Shown here piece by piece: positions 1 to 6,054 of a DNA stretch of 9,257 bases. Position 1 is the first letter of the stretch, and every line of letters begins with the position of its first letter. This DNA comes from Clostridia bacterium (GTDB lineage Bacteria > Bacillota_A > Clostridia > TANB77 > CAG-508): positions 1-9,257 of the forward strand of contig JAGATI010000218.1 in NCBI GenBank assembly GCA_017621295.1, given 5' to 3'. A program made the position numbers and the translations under genes. The notes beneath the pieces were generated by a model. That model was not told where the DNA came from. It saw only the letters and a list, made by a program, of their open reading frames with translations, and ran no database searches.

Positions 1-2291
1 CCAGCAGGAACTCCTGTTAAAATTTCAATACCTTCTTCTATTGTAGAAATTGCATAAATATGGAATTTTTTATCTTTAACAGCATTAATTACTTCATCAG
101 AAAGATTCAAATTTCTTACATTTTGTATTGGAATCATAACACCATGAGATCCATTTAATCCACGTAATTTACATATTTGGAAAAATCCTTCTATTTTATC
201 ATTTACACCACCAATTGGCTGAATTTCACCTTTTTGATTTACTGAACCAGTAACTGCAATTGATTGATTAATAGGAACACCTGATAGGCTAGATAAAATA
301 GCATAAAGTTCTGTACTAGAAGCACTATCTCCATCAACGCCATTATATAATTGTTCGAAACAAATACTTGCGGTAAGGGAAAGAGGTATATCTTGAGCAA
401 ACATTTCTCCTAAATATCCACTAAGTATAAATACACCTTTAGAATGTGTAGAACCAGATAACTCAACTTCACGTTCTATATTTATTACACCTGTTTTTCC
501 AGTATAAGTATTAGCTGTAATTTTAGCTGGTTTTCCAAATGTATAATCACCAATACTCATTATAGTAAGACCGTTAATTTGACCAACAACAAATCCAGAT
601 GTATCAATTAAAAGTGTGTTTTCTTTAATCATTTCTATATATTTAGTATCATATTTTTTTACTCTTTCAATTCTTTCTTTTAATGCTTTATCAACATATT
701 CTGCAGTTACTACTTTTTCTTTAGCCATCTTAGCCCAAGTAGCAGATTCACCAACAATTTGAGATAAGTCATTAAATCTTGTAGATAATTTATTTTGGTC
801 ATCTGCAAGTTTAGAAGCATATTCTATAACTTTAGCAACAGCACCTTTATCTAAAGGAAGCAAGTCTTCTTGTTCACAATATCCATGAATAAATCTTGCA
901 AGTTTATTCATATTTTCTACATTCATAGGTGAAGAGTCTTCAAATTCAACCTTTATTTTAAATAGTTTTCTAAAATCAGAATCAAAAGATAATAGTGTTT
1001 GATAAATATTTTCATTACCAATTAAAATGACTTTAATATCTAAGGGGATAGGTTCAGGCTTTAATGAAACCATAACCATAGAAGAACGTTGGTCTGCAGT
1101 ATTTTCTATTAACAATTCTTTCATTCTTAATGCTTTTTTTAATGCTTCATAACATAAGCTATTATTAATTAAATCACTTGCTTGAAATATTATATAACCA
1201 CCATTTGCTTTATGAAGTAAACCAGATTTTAACATTGTATAATCTGTTTTTAAAGCACCATAATAATTTTCATATTCTAGCTTTCCAAATATATTATGAT
1301 ATGAGTAGTTAGAATCCATAATAACAGGTGCACCATCTTGTTCACTATTATCAACAAATAAATTTACACGATAATTAAGCCATGGTTTTGGAAGTTCCAT
1401 TCTAGGAGTTTGTGATTGTGTTTTATTATCATTTTTATCTTCTACTAAAAAGTAATCTATATTTTTTAATATATCTTTTTTTATGTTTTCTAAGAATGTA
1501 TTGATTTTTTTGTTTCTTTTATATTTAGATTTTATTAAATTAATATGACCATTAATTGTAAGCAAGGCAACATTAGATTGCCAATCATTTAATTTTTTGT
1601 CAGCTTCACGTTCAATTGTTTTTATTTCACTAATAACATCCATTATATGTTGCTGAACGATTGTAGATTTATCTTCAAATTCTTTTTTAGTTTTATCATC
1701 TAATTTTTCGAACTCAGATTCTTCAATAGTTTTTCCATTAATAACTGGCATCATATATATACCATTTTTAGCAGATTTAACTTGAAAACCATACTTAGCT
1801 GATTTCTCATTTAATTTTTCCATAAGAACATTTCTTTTTTCTTCATATTCTTGTTTTATTAATTTTTTCTCTTTTTCAAAATCATCATTATTAAATGTAT
1901 TTTTAATATCTAATTTAATCTCTTTTATAAACTGGTCCATAGTATCTCTAAATTCTCTACCTTGACCTGCCAAAAGAGATACTGCGATTGGTTCGTTAGG
2001 GTTATCAAAATTATATATATAACACCAATCAGAAGGTGTTTTTTTCTTTTTAGAAATTTTATCTAAGTAATGTTTTGTATACATTGTTTTACCAACACCA
2101 CTTGGTCCTTCTAAGTATAAGTTATATCCTTTAATATCTACATTTATACCAAATTCTAGTGCTTTAATACCACGGTCTTGACCAATTCCAGTAGAAATAG
2201 AATCAATTTCGGCAGTTGTATTAAATTTAAAAACATTTGGGTCACAAGTAACTTTTAAATCTTTATAAGATAATTCATTATTTTTTTTCAT
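1..2291 (-). CDS. Lon-family ATP-dependent protease (AAA_32/LonB type), 3' end cut by window
   Basis: Predicted cytoplasmic ATP-dependent serine protease that unfolds and degrades proteins. ATG at 2289-2291 is preceded by AAGGAGG six bases upstream. The 763 complete codons visible are open and in one frame. The Walker A motif GPSGVGKT is at residues 62-69. A long charged helical insertion (about 120-230) follows, then the GGYIIFQASDL segment (about 364-374), which is the Walker-B-like region of this family. The C-terminal Lon peptidase domain has catalytic Ser656 in GDSASS and Lys699 in GGVNDKIEG. Their spacing of 43 residues equals that of E. coli Lon Ser679/Lys722. The domain order matches the single-chain AAA_32 plus Lon_C family (COG1067) rather than classical Lon with its N-terminal LAN domain. 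The visible end EILTGVPAG is near the normal C terminus, so only a few tens of residues should be missing. It is last in the visible tsaE-tsaB-rimI operon, 18 bp after rimI. No in-frame CGG codon is seen. Confidence 0.93.
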   Translation of the reverse strand, partial: MKKNNELSYKDLKVTCDPNVFKFNTTAEIDSISTGIGQDRGIKALEFGINVDIKGYNLYLEGPSGVGKTMYTKHYLDKISKKKKTPSDWCYIYNFDNPNEPIAVSLLAGQGREFRDTMDQFIKEIKLDIKNTFNNDDFEKEKKLIKQEYEEKRNVLMEKLNEKSAKYGFQVKSAKNGIYMMPVINGKTIEESEFEKLDDKTKKEFEDKSTIVQQHIMDVISEIKTIEREADKKLNDWQSNVALLTINGHINLIKSKYKRNKKINTFLENIKKDILKNIDYFLVEDKNDNKTQSQTPRMELPKPWLNYRVNLFVDNSEQDGAPVIMDSNYSYHNIFGKLEYENYYGALKTDYTMLKSGLLHKANGGYIIFQASDLINNSLCYEALKKALRMKELLIENTADQRSSMVMVSLKPEPIPLDIKVILIGNENIYQTLLSFDSDFRKLFKIKVEFEDSSPMNVENMNKLARFIHGYCEQEDLLPLDKGAVAKVIEYASKLADDQNKLSTRFNDLSQIVGESATWAKMAKEKVVTAEYVDKALKERIERVKKYDTKYIEMIKENTLLIDTSGFVVGQINGLTIMSIGDYTFGKPAKITANTYTGKTGVINIEREVELSGSTHSKGVFILSGYLGEMFAQDIPLSLTASICFEQLYNGVDGDSASSTELYAILSSLSGVPINQSIAVTGSVNQKGEIQPIGGVNDKIEGFFQICKLRGLNGSHGVMIPIQNVRNLNLSDEVINAVKDKKFHIYAISTIEEGIEILTGVPA

Positions 2292-2297
2292 TTGTAT

Positions 2298-2304
2298 CCT
2301 CCTT
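2298..2304 (-). promoter_or_regulatory. Ribosome binding site of the Lon-family protease gene
   Basis: The minus strand reads AAGGAGG, a near-perfect Shine-Dalgarno, six bases before the ATG at 2291. It fills the short gap after the rimI stop and fixes the protease start. Confidence 0.9.
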
Positions 2305-2309
2305 AAAAT

Positions 2310-2756
2310 TTATCTTTTAAAATATAAAGTCATTATAATAGCATCATATTTGTTATCGTAATATCTTTTTCTTAATCCCATTTTTTCAAAATGAAATTTT
2401 TTATATAAATTAATTGCTGGTAAATTATTTTCATTAACTTCTAATGTTATATTAGAACAATTTTCGCATTTTGCAAGATTTATTAGATGTTCTAACATTT
2501 TAGAAGCAATTCCAAAACCTCGTTTATCTTTTCTTGTTACAATATTCATTATATCAGCAGTATCTCCAATTACCAAGATTCCAGCAAAACCAACAATTTC
2601 TTCAAATTGTTTAGAAACTATGTATCTAGAATTAATATTGTCAATTTCTGATTTTAATATTCCATAAGTCCAAAAATTATCAAAGTTTTTTTCTAGATTT
2701 TCTTTTATATTATCTAAATCTTGTATAGTCATTTTAGAAATTTGAATTGAGTTCAT
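2310..2756 (-). CDS. rimI: RimI-type GNAT N-acetyltransferase
   Basis: Acetyl-CoA-dependent N-alpha-acetyltransferase. The family namesake acetylates the N-terminal alanine of ribosomal protein S18. At 148 aa it has normal RimI length. Visible signs are the acetyl-CoA loop R79-G-F-G82-I-A84 and the RimI signature LEVNENNLPAINLYKKFHF, followed by GLRKRYY and the final strand AIIMTLYF. I chose ATG 2756 (MNSIQISKMTIQDL), which aligns with typical RimI starts, although its upstream region has no clear Shine-Dalgarno. The frame stays open back to a GTG at 2795, which would add MYARLISKQKFKI, but a GAAAG directly abuts that GTG, so neither start is well supported. It lies between tsaB and the Lon-family gene. 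The tsaE-tsaB-rimI order is a common Firmicutes arrangement, and this supports both the name and an operon. Confidence 0.88.
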   Translation of the reverse strand: MNSIQISKMTIQDLDNIKENLEKNFDNFWTYGILKSEIDNINSRYIVSKQFEEIVGFAGILVIGDTADIMNIVTRKDKRGFGIASKMLEHLINLAKCENCSNITLEVNENNLPAINLYKKFHFEKMGLRKRYYDNKYDAIIMTLYFKR

Positions 2757-2828
2757 AATTTTAAATTTTTGCTTAGAGATTAATCTAGCATACACCTTTC
2801 ATAATATAAGTTTTTTATAATTTTAAAA

Positions 2829-3525
2829 TTATTTTTCGCCATCTAATGCACGCTCTGCTTGAGATTTTCTTAAATATAGGGGAGATAGTGTATTAGAATT
2901 TTGTATAAAACCTTTTTGGAATTTATCAAAAGCAGCTAAAGCTATACTAATACTTGATTGTATATTTTGTTCATTTGAAGCAAAAATCGCATTTTCAAAA
3001 TTTTGTGTTATAGTCTCTTTATGAACAACACTACCATCACCAACAAAAGTTATATATTCATCTTTATATTTTTTTAATATATCTATAATAGAAGATATAC
3101 TGTTTGCACATGAATCTTCTATTAATGTATATACATTATTTTCTAAATTGTATAAAGCAAAATATACATTATCATTTTTTGCGTCAATCATGCAAGCAAT
3201 TAATCCATCTTTTTTTATATTATAAGCTAAGCTTTCTAAAGAACTAATACCTATAATAGGGATGTTTGTTACATCAGAAAAAGCTTTTACTGTTGAAATG
3301 CCAATTCGAAGACCTGTAAATGAACCGTGGACCAATAGAGCAACTAAGCAAGTTTATATCTTGCAAATTTATATTAGATTCTTTTAAAAGGCTATCTATT
3401 AGTGGCATTAATTTTTGTGAATGTGTTTTTTCATCATTATTATGTTTTTCAATAATTAAATTTCTATCTTCTAAAAGACAACTACTGCAAATTTTAGAAG
3501 AAGTATCTAGTGCTAGTATTTTCAA
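2829..3525 (-). CDS. tsaB: TsaB, t6A tRNA-modification protein, interrupted by one +1 frameshift
   Basis: TsaB is the inactive ASKHA-fold partner of TsaD. With TsaE it forms the bacterial complex that adds threonylcarbamoyl to A37 of ANN-decoding tRNAs. It starts at TTG 3525 with AGAGG upstream, 22 bp after the tsaE stop. The first frame gives MKILALDTSSKICSSCL up to LLSCSIGP, then reads CGG and leaves the family sequence, ending at 3274. If the extra C (plus-strand G3327) is skipped, the protein continues as GSFTGLRIGISTVKAF and ends with LSPLYLRKSQAER, the typical TsaB C terminus. The total is 231 aa, a normal length. The break falls in the conserved GPGSFTGLR motif, and Gly67 is supplied by the GGT just after the extra C. 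TsaB is essential or near-essential in most bacteria, so plain gene loss is unlikely. The gene is either recoded at CGG or carries a sequence error. Confidence 0.9.
3325..3327 (-). other. In-frame CGG, +1 frameshift site in tsaB
   Basis: The coding strand reads CCA CGG TTC in the entry frame. Dropping the C gives CCA GGT TCA TTT ACA, that is P-G-S-F-T, the conserved TsaB motif. There is no nearby in-frame stop, no homopolymer and no obvious upstream Shine-Dalgarno-like stimulator. It is identical in type to the two lepA sites. Confidence 0.85.
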
Positions 3526-3547
3526 TTTAAAGCTAACCTCTTTTCGT

Positions 3548-4012
3548 TTAATTTAAAATTTTACTAAAATCAAAATTAGAAAAACGTTCTCCATGTGGAA
3601 TGAGATTTAAATGCCTTGCTTCAAAATCATCTTCAACTTTCGAAAAAACTATATGAAGATAATCTTTTGGAAGAGCATCTTTTATTAGTTCACCCCATTC
3701 TATTATGCAAATACCATTAGTAAAATATTCATCTCCACCAATTGCATAAAATTCATCTGCATCTGATAATCGATACACATCAAAGTGATAAATATTTATA
3801 GAATCTTTATGATATTCATTAACAATAGTAAAAGTAGGACTAGATATTTCATTGTCTAATCCAAAATATTTTAATATACCTTGTGTGAATTTTGTTTTGC
3901 CAGAGCCAAGTTCACCTGTTAAGACAATAACATCTCCATTTTTTAAATATGAGGCAAATGAGCTTGCAAACAAAATTGTATCATCTTCTTTTTTACTAAT
4001 AAAATTATACAT
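3548..4012 (-). CDS. tsaE: TsaE, ATPase of the t6A tRNA-modification complex
   Basis: Small P-loop ATPase that drives turnover of the TsaB-TsaD complex making t6A37 in tRNA. At 154 aa it has normal length. The Walker A motif GELGSGKT is at residues 33-40, SSPTFTIVNEY at 57-67, YHFDVYRL at 75-82 and IIEWGE at 103-108. These are the standard TsaE signatures. The ATG at 4012 is well placed behind AAGGTGG (4017-4023). It is the first gene of the leftward operon, followed 22 bp later by tsaB. tsaD is not in the window. All visible motifs are intact and no frameshift or in-frame CGG is seen. Confidence 0.96.
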   Translation of the reverse strand: MYNFISKKEDDTILFASSFASYLKNGDVIVLTGELGSGKTKFTQGILKYFGLDNEISSPTFTIVNEYHKDSINIYHFDVYRLSDADEFYAIGGDEYFTNGICIIEWGELIKDALPKDYLHIVFSKVEDDFEARHLNLIPHGERFSNFDFSKILN

Positions 4013-4170
4013 AATTCCACCTTTTTATTTAGTATTATTTCTTTTGATATTTTATATTAGTTTTAGGCATTTGTAAACAATTTATGACAAAAAAGTAGAG
4101 GTGATTTTGGAGGTGGAGATTTGAACATTTTGGAATATTAGAATTTAGAATATTTTGTAAAGAATTTGTA
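4013..4170. other. Divergent intergenic region, left part
   Basis: Together with 4171-4274 this separates leftward tsaE from the rightward HEPN/MNT pair. It holds the tsaE ribosome binding site and promoter. The rest (about 4081-4170) has purine-rich GAGGTG/GGAGGTGG stretches and a small TTAGAAT repeat, but no coding sequence, RNA gene or convincing terminator. Confidence 0.5.
4049..4077 (-). promoter_or_regulatory. Probable sigma-70-type promoter of the tsaE operon
   Basis: The minus strand reads TTTACA (4077-4072), a 17-base spacer, then TAAAAT (4054-4049), about 37 bases upstream of the tsaE ATG. An overlapping reading TTGTTT/TATAAA is also possible. This is the only plausible promoter seen before tsaE. 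Confidence 0.55.
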
Positions 4171-4199
4171 TTGAAATGGAAATTGCAGAATGTTATAAT
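4171..4199 (+). promoter_or_regulatory. Strong extended -10 promoter of the HEPN/MNT operon
   Basis: TTGAAA (4171-4176), a spacer of exactly 17 bases, then a perfect TATAAT (4194-4199) preceded by TGt as an extended -10. Transcription should start near 4206, leaving a leader of about 70 nt before the ATG at 4275. Confidence 0.85.
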
Positions 4200-4274
4200 G
4201 AAAAGTAATAGGAAATAGCAATTTATTATTTAAACAAAATTATGTTTAGATTTATAAGAAGGGAAGTGGAATAT

Positions 4275-4610
4275 ATGCCTAGAAAAATAGATTTAATAAT
4301 ACAACAATTTTTAGATGAAATTACAAAATTATTGGGTAGTAGAATGAAAAAGGCAATATTATTTGGCTCATATGCAAGAGGTGATTATAATGAAAATTCA
4401 GATTTAGATATTATGATTTTAACAGATTTTTCAGATGAAGAGTTAATAGAATATAGAACTAAGGTACGTGATATAGCTTGTGATATAGAATTAGATAATG
4501 ATATTATGATTTCACCAATACTTAGAAATATAGATAAATATCAAGAAAGAGTAGAAGTAATTCCTTTTTATATGAATGTTAATAAAGAAGGAGTGGTTTT
4601 ACGTGGATAA
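4275..4610 (+). CDS. MNT-type nucleotidyltransferase, probable antitoxin of a HEPN/MNT pair
   Basis: Minimal nucleotidyltransferase of the pol-beta superfamily. The signature G31-S-x10-D43-L-D45 (GSYARGDYNENSDLD) is complete, so metal and nucleotide binding should be intact. At 111 aa it has the single-domain size of MntA-like proteins. In characterised HEPN/MNT systems the MNT protein neutralises its HEPN partner by adding AMP to it. That activity is inferred here from motif and pairing. I prefer ATG 4275 (MPRKIDL), which has a purine-rich GGAAGTGGA just upstream. An ATG at 4242 would add 11 residues but has no ribosome binding site. The stop overlaps the start of the next gene, which indicates translational coupling. 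Expression is expected from the promoter at 4171-4199. Confidence 0.87.
   Translation: MPRKIDLIIQQFLDEITKLLGSRMKKAILFGSYARGDYNENSDLDIMILTDFSDEELIEYRTKVRDIACDIELDNDIMISPILRNIDKYQERVEVIPFYMNVNKEGVVLRG
4588..4593 (+). promoter_or_regulatory. Ribosome binding site of the HEPN gene
   Basis: AAGGAG lies nine bases before GTG 4603, inside the end of the MNT gene. It supports the GTG start over the ATG at 4576, which lies upstream of this site. Confidence 0.75.
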
Positions 4611-5007
4611 AAAAATTACAGTAACTGGATTTGCAAAATATAGATTAGAAAGGGCAAAGCAAGACTTGTCAGATGCAGAATTTAACTATCAAAATAGAAG
4701 ATATTTAAATGCTAATAATAGAGCATATTATGCAATTTTTCATGCAATAAGGGCTGTTTTAGCAACTGAAAGAATAGATTTTAAAAGACATAAAGATGTA
4801 CTAGCTTATTTTAACCAATACTATGTTAAAACAGAAGTGTTTCCAAGGTCAATAAGTAGAAAAATAAGTCAAGCAAGCAAAGTAAGAGAAGATAGCGATT
4901 ATGATGATGAATTTGTACCAACTGATGAAGAAACAAAAATTCAAATTGATACTGCAAAAGAATTGATTGAATTAGTGGAAAGATATTTGAGTAGCTTTGA
5001 TGAGTGA
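4603..5007 (+). CDS. HEPN-domain protein, probable RNase toxin of a HEPN/MNT pair
   Basis: Small all-alpha HEPN protein of 134 aa. NNRAYYAIFHAIRAVL (about residues 38-53) contains R40-x6-H47, the HEPN RNase signature RX4-6H, with the adjacent YY typical of this group. HEPN toxins of this kind cleave RNA. That role is inferred from family and from the upstream MNT gene. The acidic C-terminal part (DSDYDDEFVPTDEET) is also typical of the PF05168-like family. GTG 4603 is chosen because of AAGGAG at 4588-4593. It overlaps the MNT gene by 8 bp. The gene ends in TGA while tryptophans in the window use TGG, consistent with TGA being a stop. A role outside toxin-antitoxin function, for example as a nucleotidyltransferase substrate-binding subunit, cannot be excluded. 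Confidence 0.85.
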   Translation: MDKKITVTGFAKYRLERAKQDLSDAEFNYQNRRYLNANNRAYYAIFHAIRAVLATERIDFKRHKDVLAYFNQYYVKTEVFPRSISRKISQASKVREDSDYDDEFVPTDEETKIQIDTAKELIELVERYLSSFDE

Positions 5008-5125
5008 ATAATAAAAGTATGTGAAAATAGTAATTAATTTGACAAAATATAAAATATTGAAAGCTAATATATCTTTATATGTAATAAATATAATAGATAT
5101 AAAATATGAAAAGCGGGGAATACGA
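5008..5125 (+). other. AT-rich spacer between the HEPN gene and the hypothetical gene
   Basis: It contains a TTGACA (5039-5044) and a perfect TATAAT (5089-5094), but their spacing is far too long to form one promoter. A weak promoter using the TATAAT alone is possible. No terminator hairpin is seen after the HEPN stop, so read-through from the upstream operon is also possible. Confidence 0.35.
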
Positions 5126-5554
5126 ATGAAAAATGATGTAGCGATAGCATATGTAGAGCTTGATGAAATTTTAAATTTGATGAATAGTAAATATACTGAA
5201 AAAATACCAAAAAGATTTAAAGATTTTTTGTCAAGAGAAAAAGAAGAGAATTACACTAATAAGATAAATGTAAATAAACCTCTGGAAGAACAAAATTTAC
5301 AAAGAAAAACTCTAGTATTGTTAGCAGTACTAAAATTAAATTATTGGTGTGAGAATGAAGTGGAAAAACAAAAGTTTTTAAACGAATTAAATGAGAATCA
5401 AAAAGAACAAATTGAGAAATATAACACTTATAATATATTTATTAAAAACAAAAAAGAAGATAAGGTTGAAATTTCACAAATAATTGAATATAAAGAAAAA
5501 AATATTATAAAAAAAATAATTGAGAAAATAAAAAATATATTTGGGAGAAAATAA
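5126..5554 (+). CDS. Conserved-looking small hypothetical protein
   Basis: 142 aa, function not recognised. It has an N-terminal helical part (AYVELDEILNLMNSKYTEKIP), a middle segment KPLEEQNLQRKTLVLLAVL followed by LNYWC, and a very lysine-rich C terminus (KNIIKKIIEKIKNIFGRK) that could be an amphipathic basic helix. It resembles small hypothetical proteins I recall from gut Clostridia, but I cannot assign a family. I prefer ATG 5126 (MKNDVAIAY) with GCGGGGA just upstream. The frame is open to an ATG at 5021, but that extension is AT-rich, has no good ribosome binding site, and would translate a CGG at 5114 that otherwise forms part of the purine-rich leader. Its stop overlaps the next start in TAATG, so the two genes are likely made together. 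Confidence 0.7.
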   Translation: MKNDVAIAYVELDEILNLMNSKYTEKIPKRFKDFLSREKEENYTNKINVNKPLEEQNLQRKTLVLLAVLKLNYWCENEVEKQKFLNELNENQKEQIEKYNTYNIFIKNKKEDKVEISQIIEYKEKNIIKKIIEKIKNIFGRK

Positions 5555-6054
5555 TGGATAGACAAAAGATAAATGATTATATTGACGCATATTCAAAGGC
5601 AATACAACTACCAGACAATTATACAAAAATACTAAAAGAATTAATGCCTAAAATAATTGAAAAATATTCTAAAACTATTTCATCAGTTTCAGTTGAACAA
5701 GATGATTATACTAGATATGTAATAAAACCTGTAAATGGGGAATATTCTGTGGAAGATTTCTTTTTAAACAGGTTAATGAGAAATGTATGGGCAGTGGATG
5801 GTAATTCTATAGCTAAAGGCGATTTTAGCCCTACTGATATGCGTATTAGTATAGATGAAACTAAATTAGAATCACAATTAAATGGTAGAATAGATGAATC
5901 AAGAGGTGATTTTAATGAAATAGCTGAAATTGCAAAAAAAAAGGTTATAATGCATGAATTTGAACATGCTTTACAGACTCAATATAGAGGAGAAAGTTTA
6001 GATTTTAGATATAGAGGTGCATATAGAAGAATTATTGAGGAAGTAAAAAAATAA
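5554..6054 (+). CDS. HExxH metallopeptidase-like protein, N-terminal half (stops at a slippery A7)
   Basis: 166 aa. It starts at ATG 5554 overlapping the previous stop (TAATG), with GGGAG at 5543-5547. The key feature is H134-E-F-E-H138 in MHEFEHALQTQYRG, the zinc-binding and catalytic motif of gluzincin-type metallopeptidases. The preceding part (DMRISIDETKL) looks like a short strand leading into the active-site helix. It ends abruptly at TAA just after AAAAAAA. A -1 shift there continues as INNGKYARQTNSYDDI into the next frame, which holds a NE-rich helix able to give the third zinc ligand. Two adjoining frames of one about 605-aa gene are therefore more likely than two genes. The family and substrate are not recognised. 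No signal peptide is seen, so a cytoplasmic or non-classically exported protein is expected. Confidence 0.75.
   Translation: MDRQKINDYIDAYSKAIQLPDNYTKILKELMPKIIEKYSKTISSVSVEQDDYTRYVIKPVNGEYSVEDFFLNRLMRNVWAVDGNSIAKGDFSPTDMRISIDETKLESQLNGRIDESRGDFNEIAEIAKKKVIMHEFEHALQTQYRGESLDFRYRGAYRRIIEEVKK
6045..6051 (+). other. A_AAA_AAA slippery heptamer / -1 frameshift or slippage site
   Basis: In the reading frame of the upstream half the bases are GTA AAA AAA TAA, so the seven As form a perfectly phased X_XXY_YYZ heptamer directly before the stop. Slipping back one base reads AAA AAA ATA AAT AAT GGT and enters the long downstream frame. One extra A in the DNA or in the transcript would have the same effect. 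Confidence 0.6.

Noticed and set aside
2785..2802. A five-codon ATG-to-TAG mini-ORF just before rimI, possibly a leader peptide
   Set aside because: It is too short, has no ribosome binding site of its own, and no attenuator hairpin follows. It is probably chance in AT-rich spacer sequence.
3325..3327. CGG simply reassigned to another amino acid
   Set aside because: Changing the amino acid at CGG without a frameshift does not restore the tsaB or lepA reading frame. A +1 shift is required at all three sites.
3852..4076. A 74-codon plus-strand open frame over tsaE
   Set aside because: It is antisense to the clearly recognised tsaE P-loop region, so it is a shadow.
5039..5094. TTGACA and TATAAT as a consensus promoter before the hypothetical gene
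   Set aside because: The boxes are 44 bases apart, far from the 16-18 required, and no suitable partner box was found for either.
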